A stretch of 21,162 nt of DNA from DASUXY01 sp035301985 (GCA_035301985.1 DATGTE010000051.1:1-21162), one strand, 5' to 3'. Positions 1-8,946 are shown, counted from the stretch's first letter. The notes: generated from the sequence alone by a model not told the origin. Made by a program: numbers and translations.

Positions 1-39
1 ATCCAAATAACCGGTCCAATAAGAGGAAGTTAAAAAAGT

Positions 40-1119
40 TCATGCCCTACTTTTCTCTACTTCTTTAATAATTTCTACAATTCGATCACGGGATGTATCA
101 TTTGAAAAATCTTTCATCGTCTCTTTCATCTGATCCCCATCTTGTTTTAGCTTCATAAGCTCTTTCATGAGCAACTCTTTTGTTAAATCTTCCTCTTGGA
201 TTACGCGCGCATACTTTTGCTTTTGAAATGACTGGGCGTTAACAATTTGATCACCCCGACTTGCTGCTCGCGATAAAGGAATCAAGAGCATTGGTATTCG
301 CAACGCTAAAAATTCAAAGATGGCATTGGCACCCGCTCGTGATAAGACAAAATCTGTGATCGCAAAAATATGCTTTAACTCGTCATTCACATATGCAAAT
401 TGTTGATAGCCCTTCCGCTGAACCGTTGAATCGACTTTACCTTGCCCACAAATATGAACGATTTGAAAGTGATTAAGCAGTTCATCTAAACTTTGTCGAA
501 CCAATTCATTAATGGATTGAGCACCACCACTCCCTCCCATCACTAGGAGAACTGGTTTTCCCTCCGTAAACTGACAGATTTGGAAACCTTTCATTCGCTC
601 ACCTTGAAAAAGCTCATCGCGAATCACCGCACCGACATATTCAGTCTTATGTTCAGGCAAGCCATTGACCGTTTCCGGAAATGTAGTCAAAACTTTCTTC
701 GCAAAAGGGATGGACAATTTATTAGCAAGCCCCGGTGTGTAATCCGACTCATGAATCACCGCCGGCACACGGCGTAGTTTTGCAGCCAATATAACTGGAA
801 CAGAAACGAATCCTCCTTTTGAAAATATGACATCAGGCTTTTTCTTTCCGATAATTCGCCAAGATTGTAGCATCCCTTTTAAAACTTTAAAAGGATCTTT
901 GAAGTTTTCAATTGACATATAGCGACGCAGTTTCCCCGTCGAAATCGGATAATACGTCACATGACGGAGTGGCTCGATTAACTTCCGTTCAATCCCTTGT
1001 TTCGATCCAATATAATCGATTGTCCATCCTTCTTGCTGGAAGATTGGTATTAATGCTAAATTGACCATGACATGACCAGCTGTTCCACCACCCGTAAACA
1101 AAATACGCTTCTTTCCCAT
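40..1119 (-). CDS. murG: MurG-type UDP-GlcNAc glycosyltransferase
   Basis: Predicted membrane-associated GT28 glycosyltransferase. The family (MurG) transfers N-acetylglucosamine from UDP-GlcNAc to lipid I, giving lipid II for peptidoglycan. The 359-residue length is normal for MurG. The N-terminal glycine-rich loop is present as GGGTAGH (residues 10-16, with the conserved His16), GGSGGAQ lies at 195-201, and the C-terminal nucleotide-binding part has SRAGAN (260-265), Glu269 and GDQIVNAQSF. These motifs resemble the variant MurG seen as a second copy in some bacilli and in clostridia more than the dcw-cluster form with GGTGGH. The ATG is preceded by AAAGGAAG at a proper distance. The gene stands alone next to a divergent MATE pump rather than among division genes, so it may be a paralogue; the far side cannot be seen because the window ends 39 bases past the stop. 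Confidence 0.9.
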   Translation of the reverse strand: MGKKRILFTGGGTAGHVMVNLALIPIFQQEGWTIDYIGSKQGIERKLIEPLRHVTYYPISTGKLRRYMSIENFKDPFKVLKGMLQSWRIIGKKKPDVIFSKGGFVSVPVILAAKLRRVPAVIHESDYTPGLANKLSIPFAKKVLTTFPETVNGLPEHKTEYVGAVIRDELFQGERMKGFQICQFTEGKPVLLVMGGSGGAQSINELVRQSLDELLNHFQIVHICGQGKVDSTVQRKGYQQFAYVNDELKHIFAITDFVLSRAGANAIFEFLALRIPMLLIPLSRAASRGDQIVNAQSFQKQKYARVIQEEDLTKELLMKELMKLKQDGDQMKETMKDFSNDTSRDRIVEIIKEVEKSRA

Positions 1120-1155
1120 CCTATGTACTTCCTTTCTTAAATTGCACGAAATCAG

Positions 1156-1164
1156 TGGTATAAT
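1156..1164 (+). promoter_or_regulatory. candidate extended -10 promoter for the MATE gene
   Basis: TGGTATAAT forms an extended -10 element (TG-N-TATAAT) in the divergent gap between murG and the MATE gene. No good -35 is present (CTTAAA at 17-base spacing). It would give a leader of about 130 bases. On the opposite strand TTGTAA-N16-TATCAT (around 1165-1192) is a weak candidate for murG. Confidence 0.35.
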
Positions 1165-1303
1165 GATAAAATGATCTCCTATTTTTACAATGACCTACAT
1201 TCAACTGCACAACGTAATGATATTTTTTTCAAATATTTGCATACAACATATATGCAACCCACTTTATATCCTAATCGAAAATGATGGAAAAAGGAAGAGC
1301 ATC

Positions 1304-2674
1304 ATGTATGAAACGAGTACGTTAAAAGAAAAACTTAAATTATTTTCCACTATATTAATCCCTATTCTCATCACTCAGGTGAGTATGTACTTAATGAATT
1401 TTTTTGATACAGTAATGTCTGGGCAAGCAGGGGCAGAGGATTTAGCAGGCGTTGCGATTGCCTCTAGCTTATGGGTACCCATCTTTACAGGTGTTAATGG
1501 GATTATTTTAGCCATCACTCCAATGATCGCTCAACTAACTGGAGCAAATAAACACGAACATGTTGCTCATAAAATTCAACAAGCCATTTACTTATCAATC
1601 GCCATGGCACTTACGATGATGTTCGTTATTTTTGTTGCTTTGCGACCGATTTTACATGTGATGGATTTAGAGCCTTCCGTCCGGCACATCGCGACCTATT
1701 ATTTAGTTTCGATCAGTACAGGAATTGTACCTTTATTTGTTTTTAATACGTTGCGAAGTTTCATTGATGCCCTCGGACAAACCCGAATGTCAATGATCAT
1801 TATTTTAATATCCTTACCAATCAATATTTTATTCAATTACATCTTTATTTTTGGAAAGTTTGGGGTTCCCGCTTTCGGAGGAATTGGCTCCGGAATAGCG
1901 ACCGCGATTACGTACTGGATGGTATGCCTCATATCTGTTGGTATTGTATACAAAGTCCATCCTTTTCGTACGTATCAAGTCTTTATTCAGTGGGGAAAAC
2001 CTGTTCTCATGGAGTGGTGGGAACAACTTAAAATCGGTATTCCCATCGGGTTTGCAATCTTTTTTGAAACGAGCATTTTTGCTGCAGTTACGCTCTTTAT
2101 GAGTGTCTATAATACATACACCATTGCTGCGCACCAAGCAGCTATGAACTTCGCTTCCATGTTGTATATGATTCCTCTTAGTGTAGGGATTGCCTTAACC
2201 ATTGCTATCGGTTATGAAGTCGGGGCGAAACGTTTTCAAGATGCACGAACATACGGACATATCGGATTAAGTAGTGGGCTGTTTATCGCTGTTTTTGCTG
2301 GAGTCATCTTATATGTATTTGATGATTTCGTTGCTAGGCTATATCACTCCAATCCACAAGTCATTGCCTTGACGAAACAATTTATTTTTTATGCAATCTT
2401 TTATCAGCTTGCCGATGCTTTTGGTGCCCCGATCCAAGGAGCTCTTCGCGGTTACAAAGATGTGAATATGACCTCGATCATTGCTCTCGTATCCTATTGG
2501 CTTATCGGTTTACCTACAGGATGGTTATTAGCCAATTATACCGAGCTGGAACCATTTGGTTATTGGATCGGTATTATCGTTGGATTAACTGTCGCAGCCA
2601 TTGCATTATTCACGCGGCTTTCGTATGTCCAAAGAAAGTGCGAATCCCATGAAATGATCAATGGACCAAGGTAA
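1304..2674 (+). CDS. MATE family multidrug efflux transporter (NorM-like)
   Basis: A polytopic inner-membrane protein of about 456 residues, the usual size for MATE (multidrug and toxic compound extrusion) antiporters, which export cationic drugs and dyes in exchange for Na+ or H+. Family features visible are an N-terminal 'FFDTVMSGQAGAEDLAG' segment, 'GVNGIILAITPMIAQLTGA' in the second helix region, and the two-fold pseudo-repeat with 'ALGQTRM' and 'ALRGYKD' loops at corresponding places in the two halves. About 12 hydrophobic segments are evident. The open frame extends 38 codons further upstream, but the ATG at 1304 has AAGGAAG six bases before it and gives a normal MATE N terminus, so it is the preferred start. 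It diverges from murG and is followed by its own terminator. Substrate cannot be told from sequence. Confidence 0.92.
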   Translation: MYETSTLKEKLKLFSTILIPILITQVSMYLMNFFDTVMSGQAGAEDLAGVAIASSLWVPIFTGVNGIILAITPMIAQLTGANKHEHVAHKIQQAIYLSIAMALTMMFVIFVALRPILHVMDLEPSVRHIATYYLVSISTGIVPLFVFNTLRSFIDALGQTRMSMIIILISLPINILFNYIFIFGKFGVPAFGGIGSGIATAITYWMVCLISVGIVYKVHPFRTYQVFIQWGKPVLMEWWEQLKIGIPIGFAIFFETSIFAAVTLFMSVYNTYTIAAHQAAMNFASMLYMIPLSVGIALTIAIGYEVGAKRFQDARTYGHIGLSSGLFIAVFAGVILYVFDDFVARLYHSNPQVIALTKQFIFYAIFYQLADAFGAPIQGALRGYKDVNMTSIIALVSYWLIGLPTGWLLANYTELEPFGYWIGIIVGLTVAAIALFTRLSYVQRKCESHEMINGPR

Positions 2675-2682
2675 TAAGTGTA

Positions 2683-2715
2683 CAACCGGAAAAATAAATA
2701 TTCCGGTTGCTTTTA
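2683..2715 (+). terminator. Rho-independent terminator after the MATE gene
   Basis: A 9-bp perfect stem (CAACCGGAA / TTCCGGTTG, 2683-2691 with 2701-2709) and a 9-base loop, followed by CTTTTATTG, starting 9 bases after the MATE stop. It sits between convergent genes and may also slow transcripts from the CitMHS gene, although the U-tract on that strand is poor. Confidence 0.85.
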
Positions 2716-2719
2716 TTGC

Positions 2720-4045
2720 TTAAAACTCGATAACCCCTATAGACACCGAGATGATTAATAATACAATACTTAAACCCCACATCCAAAAAAGAGAATAACG
2801 GATGTGACGCCCCATTTCTAAGCCAGCTAAACCAAGGGCTAACCAAAGGGCTGGAGAAAATGGACTGACAAAAGTTCCGACAATATTTCCAATAATCATT
2901 GCATATGTAGTTGATAAAGAATGAATACCAAATGTAGTACCGATTTGTTCAACAACTGGTAATAGTGCGAAATAATAAGCATCTGTACTCAGTAATAAAT
3001 CAAATGGCACACCTAAAAAACCAATCATAAGATGTAAATATGGAGCAACCATTCCTGGTAATATTTTTACTAAATCCGTAGCTATCGAGTCTAACATCCC
3101 TGTTCCGGACAAAATTCCTAAAAACGATCCAGCAGCCAATATTATCGATGCCATTGTTAAAGCATTTGGAGCATGTGCACGAATTCTTTCCGTCTGATCC
3201 TGAACATTCGGATAATTAATAACAAGTGCTACACTCAAACCAATCATGAAAACAAACCCAGCAGGAATAACCCCCCATACTAAGACTACAATTACAGCTG
3301 TCGTTAAAAGGACATTTAACCAAAAAAATTTAGGACGTGTAAGTGAATATTGAATAGATTCTCCCTTGTTTTCATCTACATGATCCTCCAATACAGCTGC
3401 TATTTCCATTTTCCCATAACGCCTCTCGATTTTTCGTTTTTCCAAATATCCGAGAAGTATAGCTAGGAGAATCATTAAAGCCATACCGATTGCTTGTACT
3501 GGAATGAGTGGCCTCCACAATTCGATTACATCCATACTTAAAACAGAAGCTGCTCTTCCTAAAGGCCCAGCCCATGGTAGCATATTCATAATACTTGCAC
3601 TTCCCCCAATCAACAACAGCAGTAAGTATGGACTCATCTTTAATCGCTGATAGAGCGGAAGGAGCGCTGGAATGGTAATCAAAAATGTCGACGCTCCTGA
3701 ACCATCCAATTGGGCAATAGCCGCAATGAACACAGTAGAAACACTTACAGTGATCACATTCCCTCGCGAAATCGTAACCATTTTATGAATGAGTGGATCA
3801 AAGAGGCCTACATCTTGCATGATACCAAAAAATAAAATTGCAAAAATGAACATGATAACGACACTGATTACAGATTCGATTCCTTCATTAAAAAACTCGC
3901 CAATTTCTCCAAATCCAAATCCGGCTATAAATGCGCCGATAATCGGAACAATCACCAACGCAACAATCGGTGTAATATTTCCACGAATCAACAAAATAAC
4001 GATTATCAAAATTGTCAAAAACCCAATCAAACTAAGGCTTAGCAT
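2720..4045 (-). CDS. CitMHS family carboxylate (citrate-type) transporter
   Basis: A 441-residue, very hydrophobic protein with about 12 membrane spans, matching the CitMHS family of metal-citrate:H+ symporters (CitM and CitH of Bacillus). Family hallmarks are the reentrant-loop motif LDGSGAST (residues 113-120; the family more often has LDGDG) followed by FLIT, and NMLPWAGP (154-161; more often NMLPWGGPT). A charged cytoplasmic loop lies around residues 200-235. GAAGGGAAG precedes the ATG at a normal distance. The changes at the two signature loops mean that citrate is not assured; another tricarboxylate or dicarboxylate, or another metal complex, is possible. It is transcribed in the same direction as odhAB but is separated from it by a terminator and about 550 bases. 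A perfect palindrome 55-76 bases upstream of its start suggests its own repressor or activator. Confidence 0.82.
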   Translation of the reverse strand: MLSLSLIGFLTILIIVILLIRGNITPIVALVIVPIIGAFIAGFGFGEIGEFFNEGIESVISVVIMFIFAILFFGIMQDVGLFDPLIHKMVTISRGNVITVSVSTVFIAAIAQLDGSGASTFLITIPALLPLYQRLKMSPYLLLLLIGGSASIMNMLPWAGPLGRAASVLSMDVIELWRPLIPVQAIGMALMILLAILLGYLEKRKIERRYGKMEIAAVLEDHVDENKGESIQYSLTRPKFFWLNVLLTTAVIVVLVWGVIPAGFVFMIGLSVALVINYPNVQDQTERIRAHAPNALTMASIILAAGSFLGILSGTGMLDSIATDLVKILPGMVAPYLHLMIGFLGVPFDLLLSTDAYYFALLPVVEQIGTTFGIHSLSTTYAMIIGNIVGTFVSPFSPALWLALGLAGLEMGRHIRYSLFWMWGLSIVLLIISVSIGVIEF

Positions 4046-4513
4046 TGTTTATCTTCCCTTCTTTTCTCATACGCCATATTTTTATTTAAATTAAGACGGT
4101 GATATTTTCTAGAAAATATCATCAGTGGTAGATCAAACAATACTATATTTTTTTACGTACTCGATGCCATCATCGCTATTATTTTTTCTTGTTTAATCTT
4201 TAGCACAAGATGACCCCCAATAAATTAAACGGGAATGGAATTTAACATATTGAGGTAATCATAATTTAAATGACGTAAACTGTCAATGAATTTACGTAAT
4301 TTTCTGTTAAATGATCGGCCAAATTTTCTCAAATTTCTACTAGATATATTTCATAATCTTTTAAAAACACAATATATTGTTACCATAAGATCGAATTCAT
4401 ATTTTTTTTTTGAGTAAAAGACTAAAGGACGCCAAAAAATCATAAATCCTAAAATAGATGACATTCAATTGAACCTTTATTTCGTTTTATTTGCTCGTCG
4501 CTATTTACAAACA
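4046..4513. other. AT-rich intergenic region, no gene seen
   Basis: About 470 bases between the CitMHS start and the odhB terminator. No frame has a credible start and ribosome binding site. Besides the palindrome at 4100-4121 it holds an interrupted inverted repeat ACGTAAA-N11-TTTACGT (4273-4297), whose half-site centres are 18 bases apart, roughly two helical turns. A run of ten T lies near 4402-4412. No riboswitch or RNA gene was recognised. Confidence 0.5.
4100..4121. promoter_or_regulatory. 22-bp perfect palindrome upstream of the CitMHS gene, candidate operator
   Basis: Half-site TGATATTTTCT is followed immediately by its exact reverse complement AGAAAATATCA. It lies 55-76 bases upstream of the transporter ATG. 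On the minus strand a weak promoter-like pair TTGTTT-N16-TATTTT overlaps the palindrome, as expected of an operator. It has no adjoining T-run, so it does not read as a terminator. The binding protein is unknown. Confidence 0.5.
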
Positions 4514-4558
4514 ATCCCCGAATAGGGGCTTTGTCAAAAGAGACCGCTATTCGGGGAT
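4514..4558 (-). terminator. terminator of the odhAB operon
   Basis: A 12-bp perfect inverted repeat (ATCCCCGAATAG 4514-4525 and CTATTCGGGGAT 4547-4558) with a 21-base loop, 34 bases past the odhB stop. On the minus strand it runs into TGTTTGTAAAT, a weak U-tract. The loop is long, but the stem is GC-rich and isolated, which fits an operon end. Confidence 0.6.
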
Positions 4559-4592
4559 GTACTCATTGTTTATTCAAATTGTGCTCAATTCA

Positions 4593-5837
4593 TTACCCTT
4601 CTAACAATAAATCATATGGGTCTTCGAGCATTTCTTTAATGCGCACGAGGAACTGTACCGATTCTTTACCGTCAACGATGCGGTGGTCATAGGATACAGC
4701 TAAGTACATCATTGGACGTACTTCAATTGTATCATCAGGCATGACAACAGGTCGCTTCACAATGTTATGCATTCCTAAGATTCCTACTTGAGGTGCATTC
4801 AAGATCGGTGTAGACATCATTGAACCGAAGACGCCACCATTTGTAATCGTAAATGATCCACCTTGGAGATCACTTAGAGATAATTCGTTATCACGCGCTT
4901 TCAAGCTAAGTCGTTTAATCTCTTTTTCTACTCCTGCAAAATCCAATTTATCTGCATCACGTACAACTGGAACGACTAAGCCATCATCGGTTGATACGGC
5001 AATTCCAATATCATAGAAATCTTTCAGGACAATTTCATCCCCTTGAATTTCTGCATTCAAGTATGGGAATTCTTTCAGCGCACCAACTACTGCTTTCGTA
5101 AAGAATGACATGAAGCCAAGTTTGATACCATGTTTGTCAACGAATTGTTCTTGACGCTCTTTACGAAGATTCATAATCGCTGTCATGTCTACTTCATTAA
5201 ACGTAGTCAACATCGCTGATTCTTGTTGTACTTCGACTAATCGGTTCGCAATTGTTCGACGACGACGTGTCATTTTCTCACGTCTAACCGGTTTATCGAA
5301 TTCTGTTTTTTCAACTTTAGGTGCTTCTTTCTTAGCTGGTGCAGGTTTACTTCCACCTTTGGCAGCCGCTTCAACATCTTCTGGGCGAACTCGACCTAAC
5401 GGATCACGAGGGCTCACTTCGCTCAAGTCAATGTTTAACTCACGAGCTCGTTTTCTAGCAGCTGGTGAAGCGATCACATCATCTTGTTTGCCTGCTTCAT
5501 CTGCTGGCTTAGCTTCAGCTTTTTCTTCCCCTTTAGGTTCTTCTTTCGCCTCTTCTTTAGGCTCCTCTGCCGGTTCTTCTTCAGAAACTGCTCCAGCCTC
5601 AGCATTTTCATCAAGCTTAGCGACAACGTCCCCGACGACAACATCCTCGCCTTCTTCAACGACAATTTCCGTAATGACTCCCGTATAGTCCGTTTGAACT
5701 TCAACGTTGACTTTATCTGTTTCTAAGTCAATGACAGGGTCACCTTTTTCAACTTTATCACCTGGCTTCACTAACCATTCAGCAATTGTTCCTTCTTCGA
5801 TCGATTCAGCAAGTTCTGGTATTATAATTTCTTTCAC
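4593..5837 (-). CDS. odhB: 2-oxoglutarate dehydrogenase E2, dihydrolipoyl succinyltransferase
   Basis: The core subunit of the cytoplasmic 2-oxoglutarate dehydrogenase complex. It accepts the succinyl group from E1 on a lipoyl arm and passes it to CoA in the TCA cycle. Domains in order: lipoyl domain at about 1-76 with lipoyl-lysine Lys42 in ETDKVNV; a Glu/Lys/Ala-rich, strongly acidic linker at about 80-118; a peripheral subunit-binding domain at about 122-158 (ASPAARKRAREL...GRVRPEDVEA); and the catalytic acyltransferase domain at about 185-414, ending in SYDHRIVDG with His385 and Asp389. The 414-residue length is typical. The start is GTG at 5837, overlapping the odhA stop by four bases (GTGA), with AGGAGGAGA just upstream inside odhA, so the two are co-transcribed and probably translationally coupled. 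No E3 gene is nearby, as is usual in Bacillus, where E3 comes from the pyruvate dehydrogenase operon. Confidence 0.97.
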   Translation of the reverse strand: MKEIIIPELAESIEEGTIAEWLVKPGDKVEKGDPVIDLETDKVNVEVQTDYTGVITEIVVEEGEDVVVGDVVAKLDENAEAGAVSEEEPAEEPKEEAKEEPKGEEKAEAKPADEAGKQDDVIASPAARKRARELNIDLSEVSPRDPLGRVRPEDVEAAAKGGSKPAPAKKEAPKVEKTEFDKPVRREKMTRRRRTIANRLVEVQQESAMLTTFNEVDMTAIMNLRKERQEQFVDKHGIKLGFMSFFTKAVVGALKEFPYLNAEIQGDEIVLKDFYDIGIAVSTDDGLVVPVVRDADKLDFAGVEKEIKRLSLKARDNELSLSDLQGGSFTITNGGVFGSMMSTPILNAPQVGILGMHNIVKRPVVMPDDTIEVRPMMYLAVSYDHRIVDGKESVQFLVRIKEMLEDPYDLLLEG

Positions 5838-8692
5838 TGGGAATCTCCTCCTAAGATCTTGGGGTTAAGTGCTTCTTCTAGCAGTTTGTTTTGTTCTGCT
5901 TTATGGACATTCGGTTCGCCTACTGCAGGTGAAGAATGCTCTGGACGACCGACATATCGCAACGATTGACCCTCTTTCAATAAATCTCTTAAATAATCTT
6001 GTACAAAATTCCATGCTCCCATGTTTTTCGGCTCTTCTTGAACCCAAACAACCTCCTCTAAATTCGGTAATTGTTTCAATTCATCTGCAAGCTCTTTTGT
6101 CGGGAATGGATAGATTTGCTCGATACGCAGTGCACGTAGCCAATTATATTTTTCATCGGAATGATCGATCATCTCTTCGATGTCAACCATCACTTTTCCA
6201 CTGCCTAAAATAAGACGTTTTGCATTTTTCTTGCTCACTTTCAACTTCGGTTGGTTGCGAATCACTTGGAATTTCCCGTCAGTAAATTCTTTTGCTTCAG
6301 AAGCCATGCGTGGATTACGCAATAAGCTACTCTTCGGCGTCATCAAAATAAGTGGTCTCGCTTCCTCACGACCACGCATTTTAGCCTGTCTTCTCAACAG
6401 ATGGAAAAACTGGGCAGATGAAGTTACATTGGCAACAATCCAATTATTCTCCGCTGCCATTTGTAAGAAGCGCTCAAGACGTGCACTAGAATGTTCTGGT
6501 CCTTGCCCTTCGTAACCATGTGGTAAAAGCATGACCATATTCGATTTATCGCCCCATTTTGCACGGGCAGATGAAATAAATTGGTCAAAAATCACTTGAG
6601 CAGCATTCGCAAAGTCACCAAACTGGGCTTCCCATATCACGAGGGTGTCAGGTGAATGTACACTGTATCCGTACTCAAAACCGAGCACGCCTGCTTCAGA
6701 TAATGGACTGTTATGAACATCAAAGGATGCCTTCGCCTCGTCTAATCCATGCATTGGACTGTATTTCTCATTCGTTTTCTCATCATTCAACACGACATGA
6801 CGATGGGCAAATGTTCCACGTTCAGAATCTTGACCTGTAAGTCGAATAGGGATTCCGTCGTTTAGAATGGATGCGTAGGCAACTAATTCTCCTGTACCCC
6901 AGTCCGCTTGATTTCCTTCATCGAAAGCACCTTCACGACGTCTCAAAACCCGTCTTAGCTTCCGGTTTTTATTAAAGTGATCCGGGATACGGAGCAATCC
7001 TTCATTTAATGATTTTAATGTCTCCAGTGGTACAGCTGTTTCATATTTATCAAGTGAATGTTCCAAAACATCTGGCATGCTTTGAATTTCCACATCGCTT
7101 GCATCATTTTCTTTCATACTGTCGTAAATTTTTTGTAACTCATCATTAACATCTTTTTTCATTTGTTGAAACTCTTGCTCCGTAACGACACCTTCATCTT
7201 GAAGTTTGTTTGCAAGAATATGGGCTACCGATGGATGCTCATCAATCTGTTTGTAAAGGAGTGGTTGTGTCACACGCGGTTCATCCATTTCGTTATGACC
7301 GTAACGGCGGTAACCGACTAAATCAATTAAGAAATCTTTATTGAATTTTTTACGATATTTATAGGCGATGCTCATTGCAGAGACACACGCAAGCGGATCA
7401 TCAGCATTCACATGGATAATCGGAATTTCAAATCCTTTGGCTAAGTCACTTGCATATCTTGTGGAACGCCCTTCCTCTTGGTCTGTTGTATACCCTACCA
7501 AGTTATTAGCAATGATGTGTAATGTTCCGCCTGTTGAATAACCAGTCAATCCACTCAAGTTCAATGACTCGGAAACAATTCCCTCACCGATAAACGCAGC
7601 ATCACCGTGAATTAACACAGGGATTGCTTTATTAACATCCTGTTTTGGATAGCCAGGCTGTGTTCGATCATCTTGAGCAGCACGAGCAAAACCTTCAACA
7701 ACTGGATTGACAAACTCTAAGTGAGAAGGGTTATGTGCTAACGTAATTCGCGTCGTCTCTTCGTCTCCATGTTTGACTTCTTTTACCGCACCAAAATGAT
7801 ATTTGACATCTCCGCTCCATCCGTAGTTGATACCAGAAGAACCTTCTGATGGAATCAATTCTTTATTCGGCGAATGGTGGAACTCTGAGAATATGATATC
7901 AATTGGTTTACCTAAAACATGTGCGAGTACACTTAAACGACCGCGATGGGCCATCCCCATCATAATATCATCAACTTTGTCTTCCGTTGCGTACTTGACA
8001 ATACGATCTAGCATTGGAACCATTGATTCCAAACCTTCGATTGAAAAACGCTTCTGACCGACAAATGTTTTTTGTAAAAATCCTTCAAATCCTTCAACAT
8101 TGGCTAAACGTTCAAGTAATTGTTTTTTCTCGTCGTTTGATAAGGATAAACGGGCCTCTTCTGACTCAATCAAATCACGTAACCATTGTCGTTCTTCATC
8201 ATTGTTTACATGATCATATTCAAAAGCCATTGTACCTGTATAATACTTTTTCAATTCTCGTACAACGTCATAACCATTTTCGACATGGCTAGGTGCATTC
8301 TCCCATAACCATGAAGCTTTAATTTTCTTCAAATCAGCTTCGCTTAAACCGTACGTTTGTGGATCCACTAACTCACTGCGACGTTCTTTATGGACACCGA
8401 CAGCATATATATCGGCCTCCAAATGCCCGTAACGTCGAATAGCCTCAACAAGTTTCATAGCTGAGGTCAATTTCTGGATATTTTCAATAGGAGCCTCTTG
8501 TGTTTCAGAAATAACATAGTCTTGTTTAGATAACCAAGCAGGCGCTCCATATTGATCAAAAATTTCTTTAATGGACGGATCAACAGTTCCAGGGTCTTCC
8601 TTATATAATTCATACTGTTCTTCCATATAGCCCAAGTTTGGACCATGAAATCTTTTCCAGAATCTTTGTGCAGATTCTTCATTCTGTGCCAC
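5834..8692 (-). CDS. odhA: 2-oxoglutarate dehydrogenase E1 component
   Basis: The thiamine-diphosphate-dependent subunit that decarboxylates 2-oxoglutarate and transfers the succinyl moiety to OdhB. At 952 residues it is close to the usual 940-950 of Bacillus OdhA. Visible motifs are the short N-terminal E2-binding segment (FWKRFHGPNLGYMEEQY), GMAHRGRL (246-253), the ThDP/Mg-binding HGDAAF (362-367) with NADDP (429-433), VGYRRYGHNEMDEP, and the C-terminal transketolase-like pyrimidine domain with GQDSERGTFAHRH and HGYEGQGPEHSSAR. The start is GTG at 8692, with TGGGGGT seven to eight bases upstream. It is the first gene of the odhAB operon; a good sigma-A promoter lies 64-92 bases upstream. 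No catabolite-control (cre) box was recognised by eye. Confidence 0.97.
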   Translation of the reverse strand: MAQNEESAQRFWKRFHGPNLGYMEEQYELYKEDPGTVDPSIKEIFDQYGAPAWLSKQDYVISETQEAPIENIQKLTSAMKLVEAIRRYGHLEADIYAVGVHKERRSELVDPQTYGLSEADLKKIKASWLWENAPSHVENGYDVVRELKKYYTGTMAFEYDHVNNDEERQWLRDLIESEEARLSLSNDEKKQLLERLANVEGFEGFLQKTFVGQKRFSIEGLESMVPMLDRIVKYATEDKVDDIMMGMAHRGRLSVLAHVLGKPIDIIFSEFHHSPNKELIPSEGSSGINYGWSGDVKYHFGAVKEVKHGDEETTRITLAHNPSHLEFVNPVVEGFARAAQDDRTQPGYPKQDVNKAIPVLIHGDAAFIGEGIVSESLNLSGLTGYSTGGTLHIIANNLVGYTTDQEEGRSTRYASDLAKGFEIPIIHVNADDPLACVSAMSIAYKYRKKFNKDFLIDLVGYRRYGHNEMDEPRVTQPLLYKQIDEHPSVAHILANKLQDEGVVTEQEFQQMKKDVNDELQKIYDSMKENDASDVEIQSMPDVLEHSLDKYETAVPLETLKSLNEGLLRIPDHFNKNRKLRRVLRRREGAFDEGNQADWGTGELVAYASILNDGIPIRLTGQDSERGTFAHRHVVLNDEKTNEKYSPMHGLDEAKASFDVHNSPLSEAGVLGFEYGYSVHSPDTLVIWEAQFGDFANAAQVIFDQFISSARAKWGDKSNMVMLLPHGYEGQGPEHSSARLERFLQMAAENNWIVANVTSSAQFFHLLRRQAKMRGREEARPLILMTPKSSLLRNPRMASEAKEFTDGKFQVIRNQPKLKVSKKNAKRLILGSGKVMVDIEEMIDHSDEKYNWLRALRIEQIYPFPTKELADELKQLPNLEEVVWVQEEPKNMGAWNFVQDYLRDLLKEGQSLRYVGRPEHSSPAVGEPNVHKAEQNKLLEEALNPKILGGDSQ

Positions 8693-8755
8693 GTCTTATA
8701 CCCCCAATAGAAGTTAACATTCCCCGTTGTTCACGGATTTCCACATACACATTAC

Positions 8756-8784
8756 ATTATAGGATGCATATAGGATTTCATCAA
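8756..8784 (-). promoter_or_regulatory. sigma-A promoter of odhAB
   Basis: On the minus strand TTGATG (8784-8779) and TATAAT (8761-8756) are separated by exactly 17 bases. Transcription should begin near 8749, giving a leader of about 55 bases before the odhA GTG. Confidence 0.75.
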
Positions 8785-8917
8785 CTAATATACTCTAATT
8801 TTTAAAGGGGATACAATGATCGCATAAACCATCGATCAAAATGCATTATTCGTAGCAAATTCGTCTCATTTTTCTGTTTCTTCTGTCAGGTTTTTTGTAT
8901 GTTTTTTTCCATAATAA

Positions 8918-8946
8918 TTCACTTTTGTGAAGTAATTCGCTATAAT
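8918..8946 (+). promoter_or_regulatory. sigma-A promoter of the 33-residue peptide gene, with palindrome at -35
   Basis: TTCACT (8918-8923) and TATAAT (8941-8946) are 17 bases apart. The -35 is embedded in an inverted repeat TTCAC-TTTT-GTGAA (8918-8931), which could be a repressor site or chance. The start would be near 8953, leaving a leader of about 54 bases. The 314-base gap 8693-9006 holds this promoter and the divergent odhAB promoter and no other gene. Confidence 0.7.

Noticed and set aside
1190..1303. Upstream extension of the MATE frame by 38 codons
   Set aside because: It contains no SD before its first ATG and is not part of the usual MATE N terminus; the ATG at 1304 has a good SD.
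5185..5688. Long plus-strand open frame of 167 codons opposite odhB
   Set aside because: It is the complement of the acidic Glu/Lys-rich linker of odhB; its Ser-rich, low-complexity product and lack of a ribosome binding site mark it as a shadow frame.
5869..8292. Plus-strand frames of 62-114 codons opposite odhA
   Set aside because: odhA is a full-length, well-conserved gene with intact motifs; the opposite frames lack starts with SD sequences.
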